A DNA stretch of 64,000 nucleotides, taken from assembly GCF_001509475.1 (NCBI RefSeq), contig NZ_LLZG01000118.1, positions 34,225-98,224 on the forward strand, read 5' to 3'. This document shows, piece after piece, positions 8,009 through 16,896 of this stretch (its first letter is position 1; the number at the start of each line of letters is the position of its first letter). A program made the translations under genes and the position numbers. The notes under the pieces are model-generated. The model was not told the origin of the DNA. It saw only the letters and a list, made by a program, of their open reading frames with translations, and did not search any database. The stretch is from Streptomyces regalis. GTDB lineage: Bacteria > Actinomycetota > Actinomycetes > Streptomycetales > Streptomycetaceae.

Positions 8009-9385
8009 GTGGGCGAAAGCAGAGTCTTCGTACTCTCCAAGGAAGGGCAACCGCTCATGCCCTGCCACCCCGCCCGCGCCCGCGAACTCCTCGGCAAAGG
8101 ACGGGCCGTCGTCGCCCGACAAGTGCCCTTCACCATCCGCCTCAAAGACCGCACGCTGGCCGACTCGGAAGTCGACGGCGTTCAGTTACGCATCGACCCC
8201 GGCTCCAAAGGCACCGGCCTCGCCCTCACCGACGAGAAGAAAGAAACCAGCGGACAAGGCACCACAGTCAGCATCCGGCGCGGACTGGTCTCAGTCGAAC
8301 TCCAACATCGCGGCGACCAGATCCACAAGTGCATGCAACAGCGCGCCGGCTACCGACACCGACGACGCTCCGCCAACTGCCGCTACCGAGCCCGCAGATC
8401 GAACAACCGGACCCACCCCGAAAGGTGGCTACCACCCTCCCAGCGCCACCGCGTCGACACCACCTTCTCCATGGCCAGCCGCCTCTGCCGCTACGCACCC
8501 GTCACCGAGATACACGTGGAATTCGTCGCCTTCGACACCCACAGCATGAGCGCAGGCAGACCCCTCAACGGCGTCGAGTACGGGCAGGGACCACTCGCCG
8601 GAACCAACACTCGCGCCTACCTGCAAGCCCAATGGAACAACGCCTGCGCCTACTGCGACGCCACCGGCGTCCCCCTCAACATCGAGCACCTCACACCCCG
8701 CAGCCGAGGAGGCTCGAACCGCATCTCCAACCTCGTCCTCGCCTGCGTCCCCTGCAACCGGGCCAAGGGCAGCCAACCCATCGAGGTCTTCCTCGCCCAC
8801 AGACCCGACCGCCTCACGAAAATCCTTCAGCAGGTCAAGGCACCCCTCCATGACGCCGCCGCCATGAACGCGACCCGATGGCAGCTCATCGAGGCACTGG
8901 GCACCCTCGGCAGACCGGTGCACACCTGGACAGGCGAAGGCACCAAGGAAAACCGCAATGCCATGGGGCTGACCAAGACGCACACCCTGGACGCTCTGTG
9001 CGTCGGGCCTCTCGATCACGAGAGCGGCGACGCGATCGTACGGTTCCCCGAGCAGGTCCTCGTCGCCAAAGCCACCGGACGCGGCTCCTACACCCGCACC
9101 ACCCCGGACCGCTACGGGTTTCCCAGGCTGCGGCGCGCCCGAACCAAGCAGCACTTCGGGTATGTCACTGGAGATCTCGTACGTGCTGTCATGCCCATCG
9201 GCAAGTGGGCAGGGACCTGGACCGGCCGCATCTCGGTGCGAGCCAGCGGACAGCACAGCCTCACGACGCCGATGGGCAGATTCAATGTCTCCCACTGGAA
9301 TCTGCGGCTTCTGCAACGGGGCGATGGCTACGGCTACAGCACGCGATCGGAATCGCCACAGTCAACATCTCGAAAAACCCGTTGA
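8009..9385 (+). CDS. iscB: RNA-guided endonuclease IscB
   Basis: About 458 residues from the preferred GTG at 8009. The domain order is that of IscB, the ancestor of Cas9. It has an N-terminal PLMP motif (residues 15-18), RuvC-I with RIDPGSKGTG (D63), an arginine-rich bridge helix at about 105-140, and RuvC-II with HVEFVAFD (E171). The HNH domain carries zinc-binding CAYC and CVPC pairs and IEHLTPRSRGG (H227). RuvC-III is KTHTLDALCV (H325, D328), and a C-terminal target-recognition region ends the protein. All catalytic residues are present. The frame stays open upstream to 7679, but that part overlaps the hairpin-rich omega RNA region and is probably untranslated. Codon 60 (8186-8188) is TTA, the bldA-dependent leucine codon. 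Confidence 0.9.
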   Translation: MGESRVFVLSKEGQPLMPCHPARARELLGKGRAVVARQVPFTIRLKDRTLADSEVDGVQLRIDPGSKGTGLALTDEKKETSGQGTTVSIRRGLVSVELQHRGDQIHKCMQQRAGYRHRRRSANCRYRARRSNNRTHPERWLPPSQRHRVDTTFSMASRLCRYAPVTEIHVEFVAFDTHSMSAGRPLNGVEYGQGPLAGTNTRAYLQAQWNNACAYCDATGVPLNIEHLTPRSRGGSNRISNLVLACVPCNRAKGSQPIEVFLAHRPDRLTKILQQVKAPLHDAAAMNATRWQLIEALGTLGRPVHTWTGEGTKENRNAMGLTKTHTLDALCVGPLDHESGDAIVRFPEQVLVAKATGRGSYTRTTPDRYGFPRLRRARTKQHFGYVTGDLVRAVMPIGKWAGTWTGRISVRASGQHSLTTPMGRFNVSHWNLRLLQRGDGYGYSTRSESPQSTSRKTR

Positions 9386-9659
9386 TCGGTGGCCGAGAGG
9401 TTCCTAGTGTGTGGCTCACGCCGAGAGAGGAGGTGATCCGGTACATGTATGAATCCCGGACGAGCGAGGTGGCTGCGGGCTAGCGGCTCGCCACCACACG
9501 CAGTGCGGTGCCGGACCAGCACGTGAGAAAAGCGTGCAGCCGGCCCAATCCAACGCAGTCACCCGACCCGCGAGCTCGCCGGTAACGTCCGGCCGGCTCC
9601 CCCGCCACCGGCGGAGGGACCCGAGCTCGCGGGTCGTCTGCGTTTTGGAGGGCCGCCCG
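9386..9659. other. Intergenic region between iscB and the kinase gene
   Basis: No gene is supported. It contains the probable right end of the IscB element and a long inverted repeat (see 9564-9636). Confidence 0.5.
9564..9636. terminator. Long hairpin downstream of the kinase gene
   Basis: The arms CGACCCGCGAGCTCG (9564-9578) and CGAGCTCGCGGGTCG (9622-9636) are perfect over 15 bp. Between them is a further small CCGCCACCGGCGG stem. It lies 24 bases past the kinase stop on the minus strand, so termination of the kinase transcript is the simplest role. It could also be part of the IscB element's right end. Confidence 0.5.
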
Positions 9660-10958
9660 TCAGTCGTCCTCGCCGCCCTCGCCGCTGCCGTCGTCGTCCT
9701 GTCCTTCCTGGCCAGCGCTCGTCTCCACCGCCAGGCTCGGGGAGGCGGTAGCGGGCGGGCTCGTGGCCAGGGGGGAGGTGGATGCGGAGGCGCTCGGGCT
9801 GGACGGTGCCTCGGACTTCGTACCGTCCGAGGTGGTGTTGTCGGGGGAGAACCACAGCATGCCGAGGAGCATCGCGGCCACGAAGAGCACCGCTCCGGCC
9901 ACCATGGCGGCCACGCGCCGGGTCCCGGCCCGGGGTCTGGGGCTGGGTCTCGGCCGGGCTCCGGGCCGGGAGCGGGACCGGCCGACGGACGCCGTTCCTT
10001 GGGCCGACGGCAGCATGTACGTGGTCGGCGTGCTGGCCTCACCCACCTGCTGTGCCCCACTCACCTGCTGTGCCCGGGCGGCGGACGCCGGGGCGGCCGC
10101 CCGATGCCGGGACGGTGACGTCGCGTCGGGCAACGGCTCGGGACGTCCCTGCCAGGCGCCGCCGACGAACCAGTCGGCGGCCTGCTGTGCTGCGGGCCGG
10201 TGTTCGGGGTCCTTGGCGAGCAGGCCGAGGAGGTAGTTCTCGAAGGCGGGCGGCAGGCCCCGGACGCCCAGCTCGCGGGGCGGTACGGGGGCGGCGTCGA
10301 GGTGCTGGTGCAGGATGGCGACCGCGGTGTCGGCGTGGAACGGCGGGCGGCCGGTGAGGAGCTGGTAGAGGACACAGCCCAGCGCGTAGACGTCGGAGGC
10401 CGGGCCCGCCGGCTTTCCCAGGGCGCGCTCGGGGGCGAGGTAGAGGCTCGTGCCGACGATCTGTCCGGTGGCGGTCAGCGCGGCGCCGGGGTCGTCCAGG
10501 AAGCGGGCGATGCCGAAGTCACCGATCTTGAGGGTGCCGTCGGCGTCCAGGAGCAGGTTGCCGGGCTTGATGTCGCGGTGGACGATGCCCTCTCGGTGCG
10601 CGGCGGCAAGACCGGCGGCGGCCTGGGCGGCGATACGTGCCACGCGTTCGGCGGGCAGGGCGCCGAACTGCGACGCCACCCGGGCGAGGCTGTCGCCCTC
10701 GACCAGCTCCATCACCAGGAAGAGCCGGTTGTCGTGCTCGCCGAAGTCCCGGACGCCGACCACGTTGGGATGGTCGATCCGTGCTGCGGTCTGCGCCTCC
10801 AGCCGGAACCGGGAGGTGGCGGTGGGGTCGGAGTCCTGGGGCAGCAGAAGCTTGACGGCGACCTGCCGGGCGAGCGTCTCGTCGTATGCCCGCCAGACCT
10901 CCCCCATCCCACCGCGCCCGATCGACTCGCTCAGCCGGTAGCGGCCCGCTATCAGCAC
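9660..10958 (-). CDS. PknB-type Ser/Thr protein kinase, single-pass membrane
   Basis: A 432-residue Hanks-type kinase. The catalytic domain (about 7-265) shows the glycine loop GRGGMGEVW at 14-22, lysine 36 in VAVKLLL, HRDIKPGN near 126, KIGDFGIARF near 144, and the APE-like APERALG. A proline/alanine-rich juxtamembrane linker follows. One membrane helix is near 345-365 (VAAMVAGAVLFVAAMLLGML), and an extracellular tail rich in Ser/Thr ends in an acidic stretch. No PASTA repeats are visible, so the external part is short and probably not a muropeptide sensor. The start is a GTG at 10958 with a weak GAGGATGAG upstream. Confidence 0.9.
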   Translation of the reverse strand: MLIAGRYRLSESIGRGGMGEVWRAYDETLARQVAVKLLLPQDSDPTATSRFRLEAQTAARIDHPNVVGVRDFGEHDNRLFLVMELVEGDSLARVASQFGALPAERVARIAAQAAAGLAAAHREGIVHRDIKPGNLLLDADGTLKIGDFGIARFLDDPGAALTATGQIVGTSLYLAPERALGKPAGPASDVYALGCVLYQLLTGRPPFHADTAVAILHQHLDAAPVPPRELGVRGLPPAFENYLLGLLAKDPEHRPAAQQAADWFVGGAWQGRPEPLPDATSPSRHRAAAPASAARAQQVSGAQQVGEASTPTTYMLPSAQGTASVGRSRSRPGARPRPSPRPRAGTRRVAAMVAGAVLFVAAMLLGMLWFSPDNTTSDGTKSEAPSSPSASASTSPLATSPPATASPSLAVETSAGQEGQDDDGSGEGGEDD

Positions 10959-11123
10959 CTGTTCTCATCCTCATGCCGTGGGACGTCTCGGTCGCCGCAG
11001 GCCGTAACTCACCGCGTGGGGACGGATGATGGAGTAAGGGCGCCGCAGCCGACCCAGCATACTGGCGGAGTGGATCAGTCACGTTCCGTAGGGCGTCTTC
11101 GGCGGCACGGGCCGGCCACCGAG

Positions 11124-11161
11124 CGGCATCACGCGGGGCTGGTCCGCCCAGCGTGATGCCG
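11124..11161 (-). terminator. Hairpin after the citrate synthase gene
   Basis: CGGCATCACGC (11124-11134) pairs perfectly with GCGTGATGCCG (11151-11161), with an inner GGGC/GCCC in the loop. It lies about 60 bases past the minus-strand stop at 11218. Confidence 0.55.
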
Positions 11162-11217
11162 GCCCGCCGGAGGGGTCGGGGGTCCCGGAGGGGTCGGGGA
11201 TTCCGGTGCGCTCGGGA

Positions 11218-12318
11218 TCAGTGCGCGATGTCCGCGTAGCCCTCGACCTCGCGCGGGTCGCGCGGGCCCGGGCCCATGTAGCGCGCGGAGGGGCGGACGA
11301 GGCGGCCGGTGCGCTTCTGCTCCAGGATGTGCGCCGACCAGCCCGCCGTACGGGCGCAGGTGAACATCGACGTGAACATGTGCGCCGGGACCTCAGCGAA
11401 GTCCAGCACGATGGCGGCCCAGAACTCGACGTTCGTGGCCAGGACCCGGTCCGGACGGCGGGCGTGGAGCTCCGCGAGGGCCGCCTTCTCCAGGGCTTCG
11501 GCGACCTCGAAGCGGGGGGCGCCCAGATCCCGGGCGGTGCGGCGCAGGACCCGGGCGCGGGGGTCCTCGGCGCGGTAGACGCGGTGGCCGAAGCCCATGA
11601 GGCGCTCGCCGTTGTCGAGGGTCTGCTTCACATACGCCTCGGCGTCGCCGGTGCGCTCGATCTCCTCGATCATGTGCAGGACACGGGAGGGGGCACCGCC
11701 GTGCAGCGGGCCGGACATGGCTCCTACGGCGCCGGAGAGGGCGGCGGCCACATCGGCGCCGGTGGAGGCGATGACGCGGGCGGTGAAGGTGGACGCGTTC
11801 ATGCCGTGTTCGGCGGCGGACGTCCAATAGGCGTCGACGGCGGCCACGTGCTTGGGGTCGGGCTCGCCCCGCCAGCGGATCATGAAGCGCTCGACGACGG
11901 ACTGGGCCTTGTCGATCTCGCGCTGCGGAACCATCGGCAGGCCCTGACCGCGCGCGGACTGGGCGACGTAGGAGAGGGCCATGACGGCGGCGCGCGCCAG
12001 GTCCTCCCGCGCCTGCTCCTCGTCGATGTCCAGAAGCGGTTTCAGTCCCCACACGGGGGCCAGCATGGCGAGCGCGGACTGGACGTCGACGCGGATGTCG
12101 CCGGAGTGCACGGGGATCGGGAAGGGCTCGGCGGGCGGCAGACCGGGCCGGAACGCGCCGTCGACGAGCAGCCCCCAGACGTTGCCGAACGAGACGTGGC
12201 CGACCAGATCCTCGATGTCGACGCCCCGGTACCGGAGTGCGCCGCCCTCCTTATCCGGTTCGGCGATCTCCGTCTCGAACGCGACGACTCCCTCGAGTCC
12301 GGGTACGAAGTCGGACAT
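11218..12318 (-). CDS. Citrate synthase (second-type, short form)
   Basis: A 366-residue citrate synthase family protein that condenses oxaloacetate with acetyl-CoA or a related acyl-CoA. Visible landmarks are the N-terminal [13 protein letters not shown], the [12 protein letters not shown] stretch with an active-site histidine, [11 protein letters not shown], and [14 protein letters not shown] with the second catalytic histidine. The catalytic aspartate lies in the FEVAEALE to [12 protein letters not shown] region. The ATG at 12318 with GAGGAGCC upstream is the true start; an upstream open extension is non-homologous. In S. coelicolor a citrate synthase-like gene also lies next to pdxH. Activity as a 2-methylcitrate synthase cannot be excluded. 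Confidence 0.9.
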   Translation of the reverse strand: MSDFVPGLEGVVAFETEIAEPDKEGGALRYRGVDIEDLVGHVSFGNVWGLLVDGAFRPGLPPAEPFPIPVHSGDIRVDVQSALAMLAPVWGLKPLLDIDEEQAREDLARAAVMALSYVAQSARGQGLPMVPQREIDKAQSVVERFMIRWRGEPDPKHVAAVDAYWTSAAEHGMNASTFTARVIASTGADVAAALSGAVGAMSGPLHGGAPSRVLHMIEEIERTGDAEAYVKQTLDNGERLMGFGHRVYRAEDPRARVLRRTARDLGAPRFEVAEALEKAALAELHARRPDRVLATNVEFWAAIVLDFAEVPAHMFTSMFTCARTAGWSAHILEQKRTGRLVRPSARYMGPGPRDPREVEGYADIAH

Positions 12319-12621
12319 CAGGCGGCTCCTCGTGATGTGTGCGACGGATGGTTTGTGGGTGGGACGTGGGTGGGACGACCACATGTCGGTCAGCAGAGAT
12401 CGGGACTCGCGCCCGGTGGATCCACGGTCAAGAACGCGGGGACTCGCGGTCCGGGGCGTACCCCTGTGATGCCCCGTGCGGCCGACGGTCATCCAACCGC
12501 GACGACATCAGAACGATATCCCCCAGTGCCACCTTTGGGGAGGCCCTGCGGCACTCAGTGCCATGCCATGGTGACCGGCACCATGCCGGACGGCGCCCGC
12601 GGCATACGGCAAGATGACCGA
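12319..12621. other. Divergent promoter region of citrate synthase and pdxH
   Basis: 303 bases between divergent starts. No gene is supported. Small inverted arms (GTGCC...GGCAC around 12527-12555) are present, but I recognise no known operator. Confidence 0.5.
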
Positions 12622-13311
12622 GTGACCGACCGAGACGCCGTCCCCCTCGATCCTGCCGAGCCCGTCCCCGACCCCGCCGCCATGCGCAAGCACTACCGGG
12701 CCGAGGGCCTCGCCGAGACCGACCTGGCAGCCACTCCGGTGGAACAGTTCGCGCGCTGGTTCAAGCAGGCCGCGGCACAGGCCCACCTCTTCGAGCCGAA
12801 CGCGATGATCGTCTCCACCGCGGACGCCGAGGGGCGGCCCAGCTCCCGCACGGTGCTGCTGAAGCAATTCGACGAGCAGGGCTTCGTCTTCTACACCAAC
12901 TACGACTCCCGCAAGGCCCGAGATCTCGCCGAGAACCCGTACGTCTGCCTCCTCTTCCCCTGGCATCCGATGGCTCGCCAGGTCATCGTCACGGGCGTGG
13001 CGCGGCGCACCGGGCGCGACGAGACGGCCGCGTACTTCCGCACCCGCCCGCACGGCTCCCAGCTCGGCGCCTGGGCCAGCGCCCAGTCCTCGGTCATCGC
13101 CACCCGAGCCGACCTCGACGGCTCGTACGCCGAGCTGGCGGCGCGCTATCCCGAGGGCGAGCAGGTACCCGTGCCGCCGAACTGGGGCGGTTTCCGGGTG
13201 GCGCCGCAGGCGGTGGAGTTCTGGCAGGGGCGGGAGAACCGGCTGCACGACCGGCTGCGGTATGTGGCGGAGCAGGACGGGAGCTGGCGGGTGGAGCGGC
13301 TGAGTCCGTGA
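12622..13311 (+). CDS. pdxH: Pyridoxamine/pyridoxine 5'-phosphate oxidase
   Basis: A 229-residue FMN-dependent oxidase that makes pyridoxal 5'-phosphate, the last step of vitamin B6 salvage. The sequence has [14 protein letters not shown] near the N-terminus, [29 protein letters not shown] for FMN and substrate contacts, and [12 protein letters not shown]. The characteristic C-terminal [12 protein letters not shown] and the final RVERLSP are present. The GTG at 12622 is the start that gives a family-length protein; a nearby ATG at 12614 is in another frame. It diverges from citrate synthase. Confidence 0.95.
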   Translation: MTDRDAVPLDPAEPVPDPAAMRKHYRAEGLAETDLAATPVEQFARWFKQAAAQAHLFEPNAMIVSTADAEGRPSSRTVLLKQFDEQGFVFYTNYDSRKARDLAENPYVCLLFPWHPMARQVIVTGVARRTGRDETAAYFRTRPHGSQLGAWASAQSSVIATRADLDGSYAELAARYPEGEQVPVPPNWGGFRVAPQAVEFWQGRENRLHDRLRYVAEQDGSWRVERLSP

Positions 13312-13323
13312 GCGGCGGCCTCG

Positions 13324-13905
13324 TCAGAGCTTGCCCCACACATACGCCGTACGGTGGCCGTCCAGGAGCTCGGATATTCGGGTGCGGAACTTCTCGGTGA
13401 ACGGGGGCCAGTTCCAGAACTCGAAGCCGAGGTGGCCGAAGGCGAAGTAGTCGTCGGCCCAGGTCCAGTCGGTCAGGGGGACGGACTCGGCGCAGGCGGG
13501 GCAGTCGACGTGGGCCGCGCCCGTCTTGTACCAGACGTCGATGGCCTTGCTGAACGGCACCCAGGCGTCGTCGATCAACTCCCACTCGTCGGTGATCAGC
13601 CGGGTGGTGACCCCGCAGCGCGGACAGCACACTGCCTCCGGCTCGCCCTGCCCGCCATGGAAGACAGTGCGCCCGGTGTGCACGGCGAGGCCGTCCCAGG
13701 GATCCCAGTCGGCGTCGTCCGGCCCCACAGCCTGCTGCCAGTTCGGGCCCGGGGGATGGCCGAGCGGCTGCCCGAGAACACAGTCCGTGCGCTCGGCGAG
13801 CACGATTCCCTCGGCCACCAGCCACTCGACCACGCGCTCGGCGAGGTGCGGCGCCCGCTGCGGGCTCGCCCCGAGGTCGACGATCGTTTGGAAGTGATCA
13901 CCCAT
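13324..13905 (-). CDS. Conserved hypothetical protein with two CxxC knuckles
   Basis: 193 residues, unrecognised family. The middle carries CCPRC and CPAC pairs about 45 residues apart, which suggests a zinc-ribbon-like fold. The remainder is rich in tryptophan and aromatics (DWTWADDYFAFGHLGFEFWNW). No signal peptide or membrane segment is seen. The start is an ATG at 13905. It is convergent with pdxH, with only 12 bases between the stops. The function is unknown. Confidence 0.7.
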   Translation of the reverse strand: MGDHFQTIVDLGASPQRAPHLAERVVEWLVAEGIVLAERTDCVLGQPLGHPPGPNWQQAVGPDDADWDPWDGLAVHTGRTVFHGGQGEPEAVCCPRCGVTTRLITDEWELIDDAWVPFSKAIDVWYKTGAAHVDCPACAESVPLTDWTWADDYFAFGHLGFEFWNWPPFTEKFRTRISELLDGHRTAYVWGKL

Positions 13906-13939
13906 GCCGAAACCGTAGCCCTCGCCACTGACAACGCCC

Positions 13940-14554
13940 TCAGCCCAACGCCTCCTCCAGCAACACCGCCCACTGCGCCACCACCCTCTCCCGGCGGGCG
14001 GCGTCGTCCGTGAGCAGGTTCGCCAGGCCCAGCCCGCGGGCCATGTCCAGCAGGCCCTGGACCGTCTCCCGCACGCCCGGCCCGGACTCGTCGGCGCCGA
14101 GCAGGTCCACCGCGATGTGGTGGGTTTCCCGGCCGACCCGGGCCTCCAGTTCGGTGACCCTGGGGCGCAGCTGCTCCTCGTTCGATGCCGCCACCCACAG
14201 GTGGAGGGCTGCGCGGAAGAGTGGGCCGGTGTAGAGGTCGACGAGGGCGGACACGACTGCGCGCCGGTCGCCTGCGGCGCCTTGCGGGAACAGGGCGCGC
14301 AGGGCGAGGGAGCGTTCTTCGGCGACGTACTCGACCGCGGCGGTGAAGAGGTCCTCGCGGGTCGGGAAGTGGTGCTGGGCGGCGCCTCGGGAGACTCCGG
14401 CGCGTTCGGCGACGACGGAGACCGTGGAGCCGGCCCAGCCGTGCTCGGCGAGGCAGGCCACGGCGGCTTCCAGGAGCCGTTGCCGGGTGGCGCGGCTGCG
14501 GTCCTGTTTGGGCACGCGGTCCGCCCGGTCCACGCGGTCGCTGACTGTGCTCAC
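13940..14554 (-). CDS. TetR-family regulator of the acyl-CoA operon
   Basis: About 204 residues. The N-terminal helix-turn-helix reads RQRLLEAAVACLAEHGWAGSTVSVVAERAGVSRGAAQHHFPTREDLF in order, typical of TetR. The rest is an all-helical ligand domain. The GTG at 14554 overlaps the stop of the enoyl-CoA hydratase gene as GTGA; an ATG at 14563 is the alternative. It is the last gene of the eight-gene operon, so it probably controls that operon and senses an acyl-CoA or an aromatic/terpenoid acid. Confidence 0.85.
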   Translation of the reverse strand: MSTVSDRVDRADRVPKQDRSRATRQRLLEAAVACLAEHGWAGSTVSVVAERAGVSRGAAQHHFPTREDLFTAAVEYVAEERSLALRALFPQGAAGDRRAVVSALVDLYTGPLFRAALHLWVAASNEEQLRPRVTELEARVGRETHHIAVDLLGADESGPGVRETVQGLLDMARGLGLANLLTDDAARRERVVAQWAVLLEEALG

Positions 14555-15285
14555 ACCACCCATTCGGGATCCCGTCTTTCGAGGAAGGCCGTCATCCCCT
14601 CGCGGGCCTGTGCGGAGGAGAACAGCCGGGCCGAGAGCGCGGTCAGGTCGGCCGCGTCCCGGTGGAAGGTTTCCAGCACCTTAGTCGTGAGCAGTGCTTT
14701 CGTCTCGGCCAGGGCCTGGGGGGAGGCGCGACGCAGGCCGTCCAGGACGGGGGCCAGTGTCTCGTCGACGTCCTCGCCCTCCGTCGTGAGCAGGCCGATG
14801 CGGGCGGCCTCCGGGGCGGTGAAGCGTTCGCCGGTGAGGTAGTAGCGGGCCAGGGCGCGGGGGTCGGTGCGGGGCAGGAGCGGGAGGGAGATGACCGCGG
14901 GGGCCACTCCGATGCGGACCTCTGTGAAGGCGAAGGTGGCCTCCCGTGATGCCGCCGATATGTCGCAGGCCGCGAGCAGGCCGAGGCCGCCCGCGCGGAC
15001 GTGGCCGGTGACGCGGGCCACCACCGGTTTGGGCAGTTCCACGATCTGCCGGAGCAGCGCCACCAGTCCGTCCGGGGGCGGGGGGTCGCGCAGGTCGGCG
15101 CCTGCGCAGAACGTGGTGCCTGTGTGGGTGAGGACGATCGCGCGTACGTCGGCGTCCTTGGCGCAGTCCGTCAGCGCGTCGGTCAGTTCGCCCACCAGCG
15201 CCGCGGAGAGCGCGTTGCGGTTGGCCGGGGAGTCCAGGGTGAGGGTTTCCACGGCACGCGCGCGTGTACGGCCGATCAGTGTCAT
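14551..15285 (-). CDS. Enoyl-CoA hydratase/isomerase family protein
   Basis: A 244-residue crotonase-fold enzyme. The oxyanion-hole motifs are seen as SPANRNALS at about 20 and FCAGADL at about 57, then GHVRAGGLGLLAACDI at about 95. Family members hydrate enoyl-CoA in beta-oxidation or related routes. The start ATG overlaps the upstream ligase stop as ATGA and the stop overlaps the TetR start, so it is tightly coupled. Probable role: hydration of the unsaturated acyl-CoA made by the dehydrogenase and carboxylase of the same operon. Confidence 0.88.
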   Translation of the reverse strand: MTLIGRTRARAVETLTLDSPANRNALSAALVGELTDALTDCAKDADVRAIVLTHTGTTFCAGADLRDPPPPDGLVALLRQIVELPKPVVARVTGHVRAGGLGLLAACDISAASREATFAFTEVRIGVAPAVISLPLLPRTDPRALARYYLTGERFTAPEAARIGLLTTEGEDVDETLAPVLDGLRRASPQALAETKALLTTKVLETFHRDAADLTALSARLFSSAQAREGMTAFLERRDPEWVV

Positions 15286-16859
15286 GTGGCCTCCCTGAGT
15301 GTCCGCAGTTCGCGGCGGAGGATCTTCCCGGAGGCGGCTCGCGGGACGCCGTCGATGAAGGTGACCTGGCGGACGCGTTTGTAGGGGGCGACACGTTCGG
15401 CGACGTACATCATGACCTCTCCTTCGGAGAGGTCGGTGACGGACGGCTGGCGGACCACGTACGCGTGCGGGACTTCGTTGCCGTCGTCGTTGTAGACGCC
15501 GATCACCGCGGCGTCCGCGATGCCGGGGTGGGTGAGCAGGAGTGCTTCCAGTTCGGCGGGTGCCACTTGGAAGCCCTTGTACTTGATGAGTTCCTTGACG
15601 CGGTCGACGACGAACAGCCAGCCGTCGGCGTCGACGTGGCCGACGTCGCCGGTGTGCAGCCAGCCGTCGGGGTCGATCATCGCGGCGGTGGCGTCGGGGC
15701 GGCCGAGGTAGCCCTTCATGACCTGGGGGCCGCGGATGAGGATCTCGCCGGACTCGCCGACGCCGAGGTCCTTGTCAGGGTCGTCGAGGGAGACGATGCG
15801 CATCTCGGTGCCGGCGATGAGCCGGCCGACGGTTCCGGGGGGCGCGTCGTTCATGGCGTCGAGGGGGACGACGTGGGTGCCGGGGGACAGTTCGGTCATG
15901 CCGTACGCCTGGCCGACCGGCGGCAGGCCGAGGCGCTGCGAGCAGGCGGCGGCGAGCTTTGCGTCCAGGGGTGCGGCGGCGCTGACGATGTACTTCAGGG
16001 ACGACAGGTCGTACTGCGCGACCAGCGGGTGCTTGGCGAGGGCGAGGACGATCGGCGGGGCCACGTACAGGCCGGTGATGCGGTGGTTCTGGATCGCCGC
16101 GAGGAAGGTCTCCAGCTCGAAGCGGGGCAGGACGACGACCGTCGCGCCCAGCCTCAGGGGCGCGTTCATCAGGGCGGTCAGGCCGTAGATGTGGAAGAAG
16201 GGCAGCACGGCGAGGATGCGGTCGCCGGGGCCGGTCGGGATGACGGGTTCGAGCTGGGCGAGGTTGGTGGCGATCTGGCGGTGGGTGAGCATCACGCCCT
16301 TGGGTATGCCGGTGGTGCCCGACGAGTACGGCAGGGCGGCGACGTCCGTCGCGGGGTCGATGTCGGTCTGCGGTTCGGGGGCCGCGGACGCCAGCATGTC
16401 GATGAGTGAGCGGTGTCCGGGTGCGCTGTCGCAGACGAAGATCTCCTGGACCCCGCCGGCGAGTTCGGCGGCCCGGCGTGCCGCCTCCAGCAGCGGCGAG
16501 ACGGTGACGATCCAGCGTGCCGCCGAGTCCTTCAGCTGCTTGGCGAACTCCTCGGGCGTGGCGAGCGGGTGCACGGTCGTGACGGAGGCACCCGCGCGCG
16601 TGGCCGCGTAGAAGGCGGTGGGGAAGGCGACGGTGTTGGGGCTGTGCAGGGCGAGGACATCGCCCTTGCGGACGCCCGCCTCGGCGAGGCCGGCGGCGAT
16701 GCGCCGGTGGAAGCGGTCGAGCTGTTCGTACGTGAGGGTGGTGCCGTCCGTGCCGTCGATGAGCGCGGGTGCGTCACCGAATGCGGCGGCGGGGCCCAGT
16801 ACGGCCTCGTGGATGGGGAGTTCTACGGCCGGGACGTCTGCGTACTCGCTGCGGAACAC
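15282..16859 (-). CDS. 4-coumarate/cinnamate:CoA ligase family acyl-CoA ligase
   Basis: A 525-residue ANL-superfamily adenylating enzyme. The P-loop-like motif YSSGTTGIPKGV is near residue 170, AYGMTELSPG near 320, LHTGDVGHVDADGW near 400, KELIKYKGFQVAP near 425, and the C-terminal lysine is in AASGKILRREL. The GTG at 16859 has GAGGAGGAAC just upstream and gives an N-terminus FRSEYADVPAVELPIH that matches S. coelicolor cinnamate:CoA ligase (SCO4383) as I recall it. It activates phenylpropanoid or another carboxylic acid for the operon. Its exact substrate in this catabolic operon is uncertain. Confidence 0.9.
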   Translation of the reverse strand: MFRSEYADVPAVELPIHEAVLGPAAAFGDAPALIDGTDGTTLTYEQLDRFHRRIAAGLAEAGVRKGDVLALHSPNTVAFPTAFYAATRAGASVTTVHPLATPEEFAKQLKDSAARWIVTVSPLLEAARRAAELAGGVQEIFVCDSAPGHRSLIDMLASAAPEPQTDIDPATDVAALPYSSGTTGIPKGVMLTHRQIATNLAQLEPVIPTGPGDRILAVLPFFHIYGLTALMNAPLRLGATVVVLPRFELETFLAAIQNHRITGLYVAPPIVLALAKHPLVAQYDLSSLKYIVSAAAPLDAKLAAACSQRLGLPPVGQAYGMTELSPGTHVVPLDAMNDAPPGTVGRLIAGTEMRIVSLDDPDKDLGVGESGEILIRGPQVMKGYLGRPDATAAMIDPDGWLHTGDVGHVDADGWLFVVDRVKELIKYKGFQVAPAELEALLLTHPGIADAAVIGVYNDDGNEVPHAYVVRQPSVTDLSEGEVMMYVAERVAPYKRVRQVTFIDGVPRAASGKILRRELRTLREAT

Positions 16860-16896
16860 GGTTCCTCCTCGCGACACGGTGCCGTACGGATGCCGG

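Larger units (their letters stand above)
7740..9490 (+). mobile_element. IscB-bearing element, boundaries uncertain
   Basis: The omega RNA candidate and iscB together form a typical non-autonomous IS200/IS605-related (ISC-type) unit with no tnpA. The left edge should lie where the RNA scaffold begins and the right edge in the 100-150 bases after the iscB stop. That downstream region contains GGTGGC...GCCACC inverted arms at about 9468-9500. IS200/IS605 elements leave no target duplication, so the exact ends cannot be read here. The element sits between ridA and a kinase gene that otherwise look like ordinary chromosomal neighbours. Confidence 0.4.

Noticed and set aside
11206..12621. A long plus-strand open frame running into pdxH
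   Set aside because: It is antisense to citrate synthase, with the low-complexity look of a shadow frame. Only the pdxH part from 12622 resembles a protein family.
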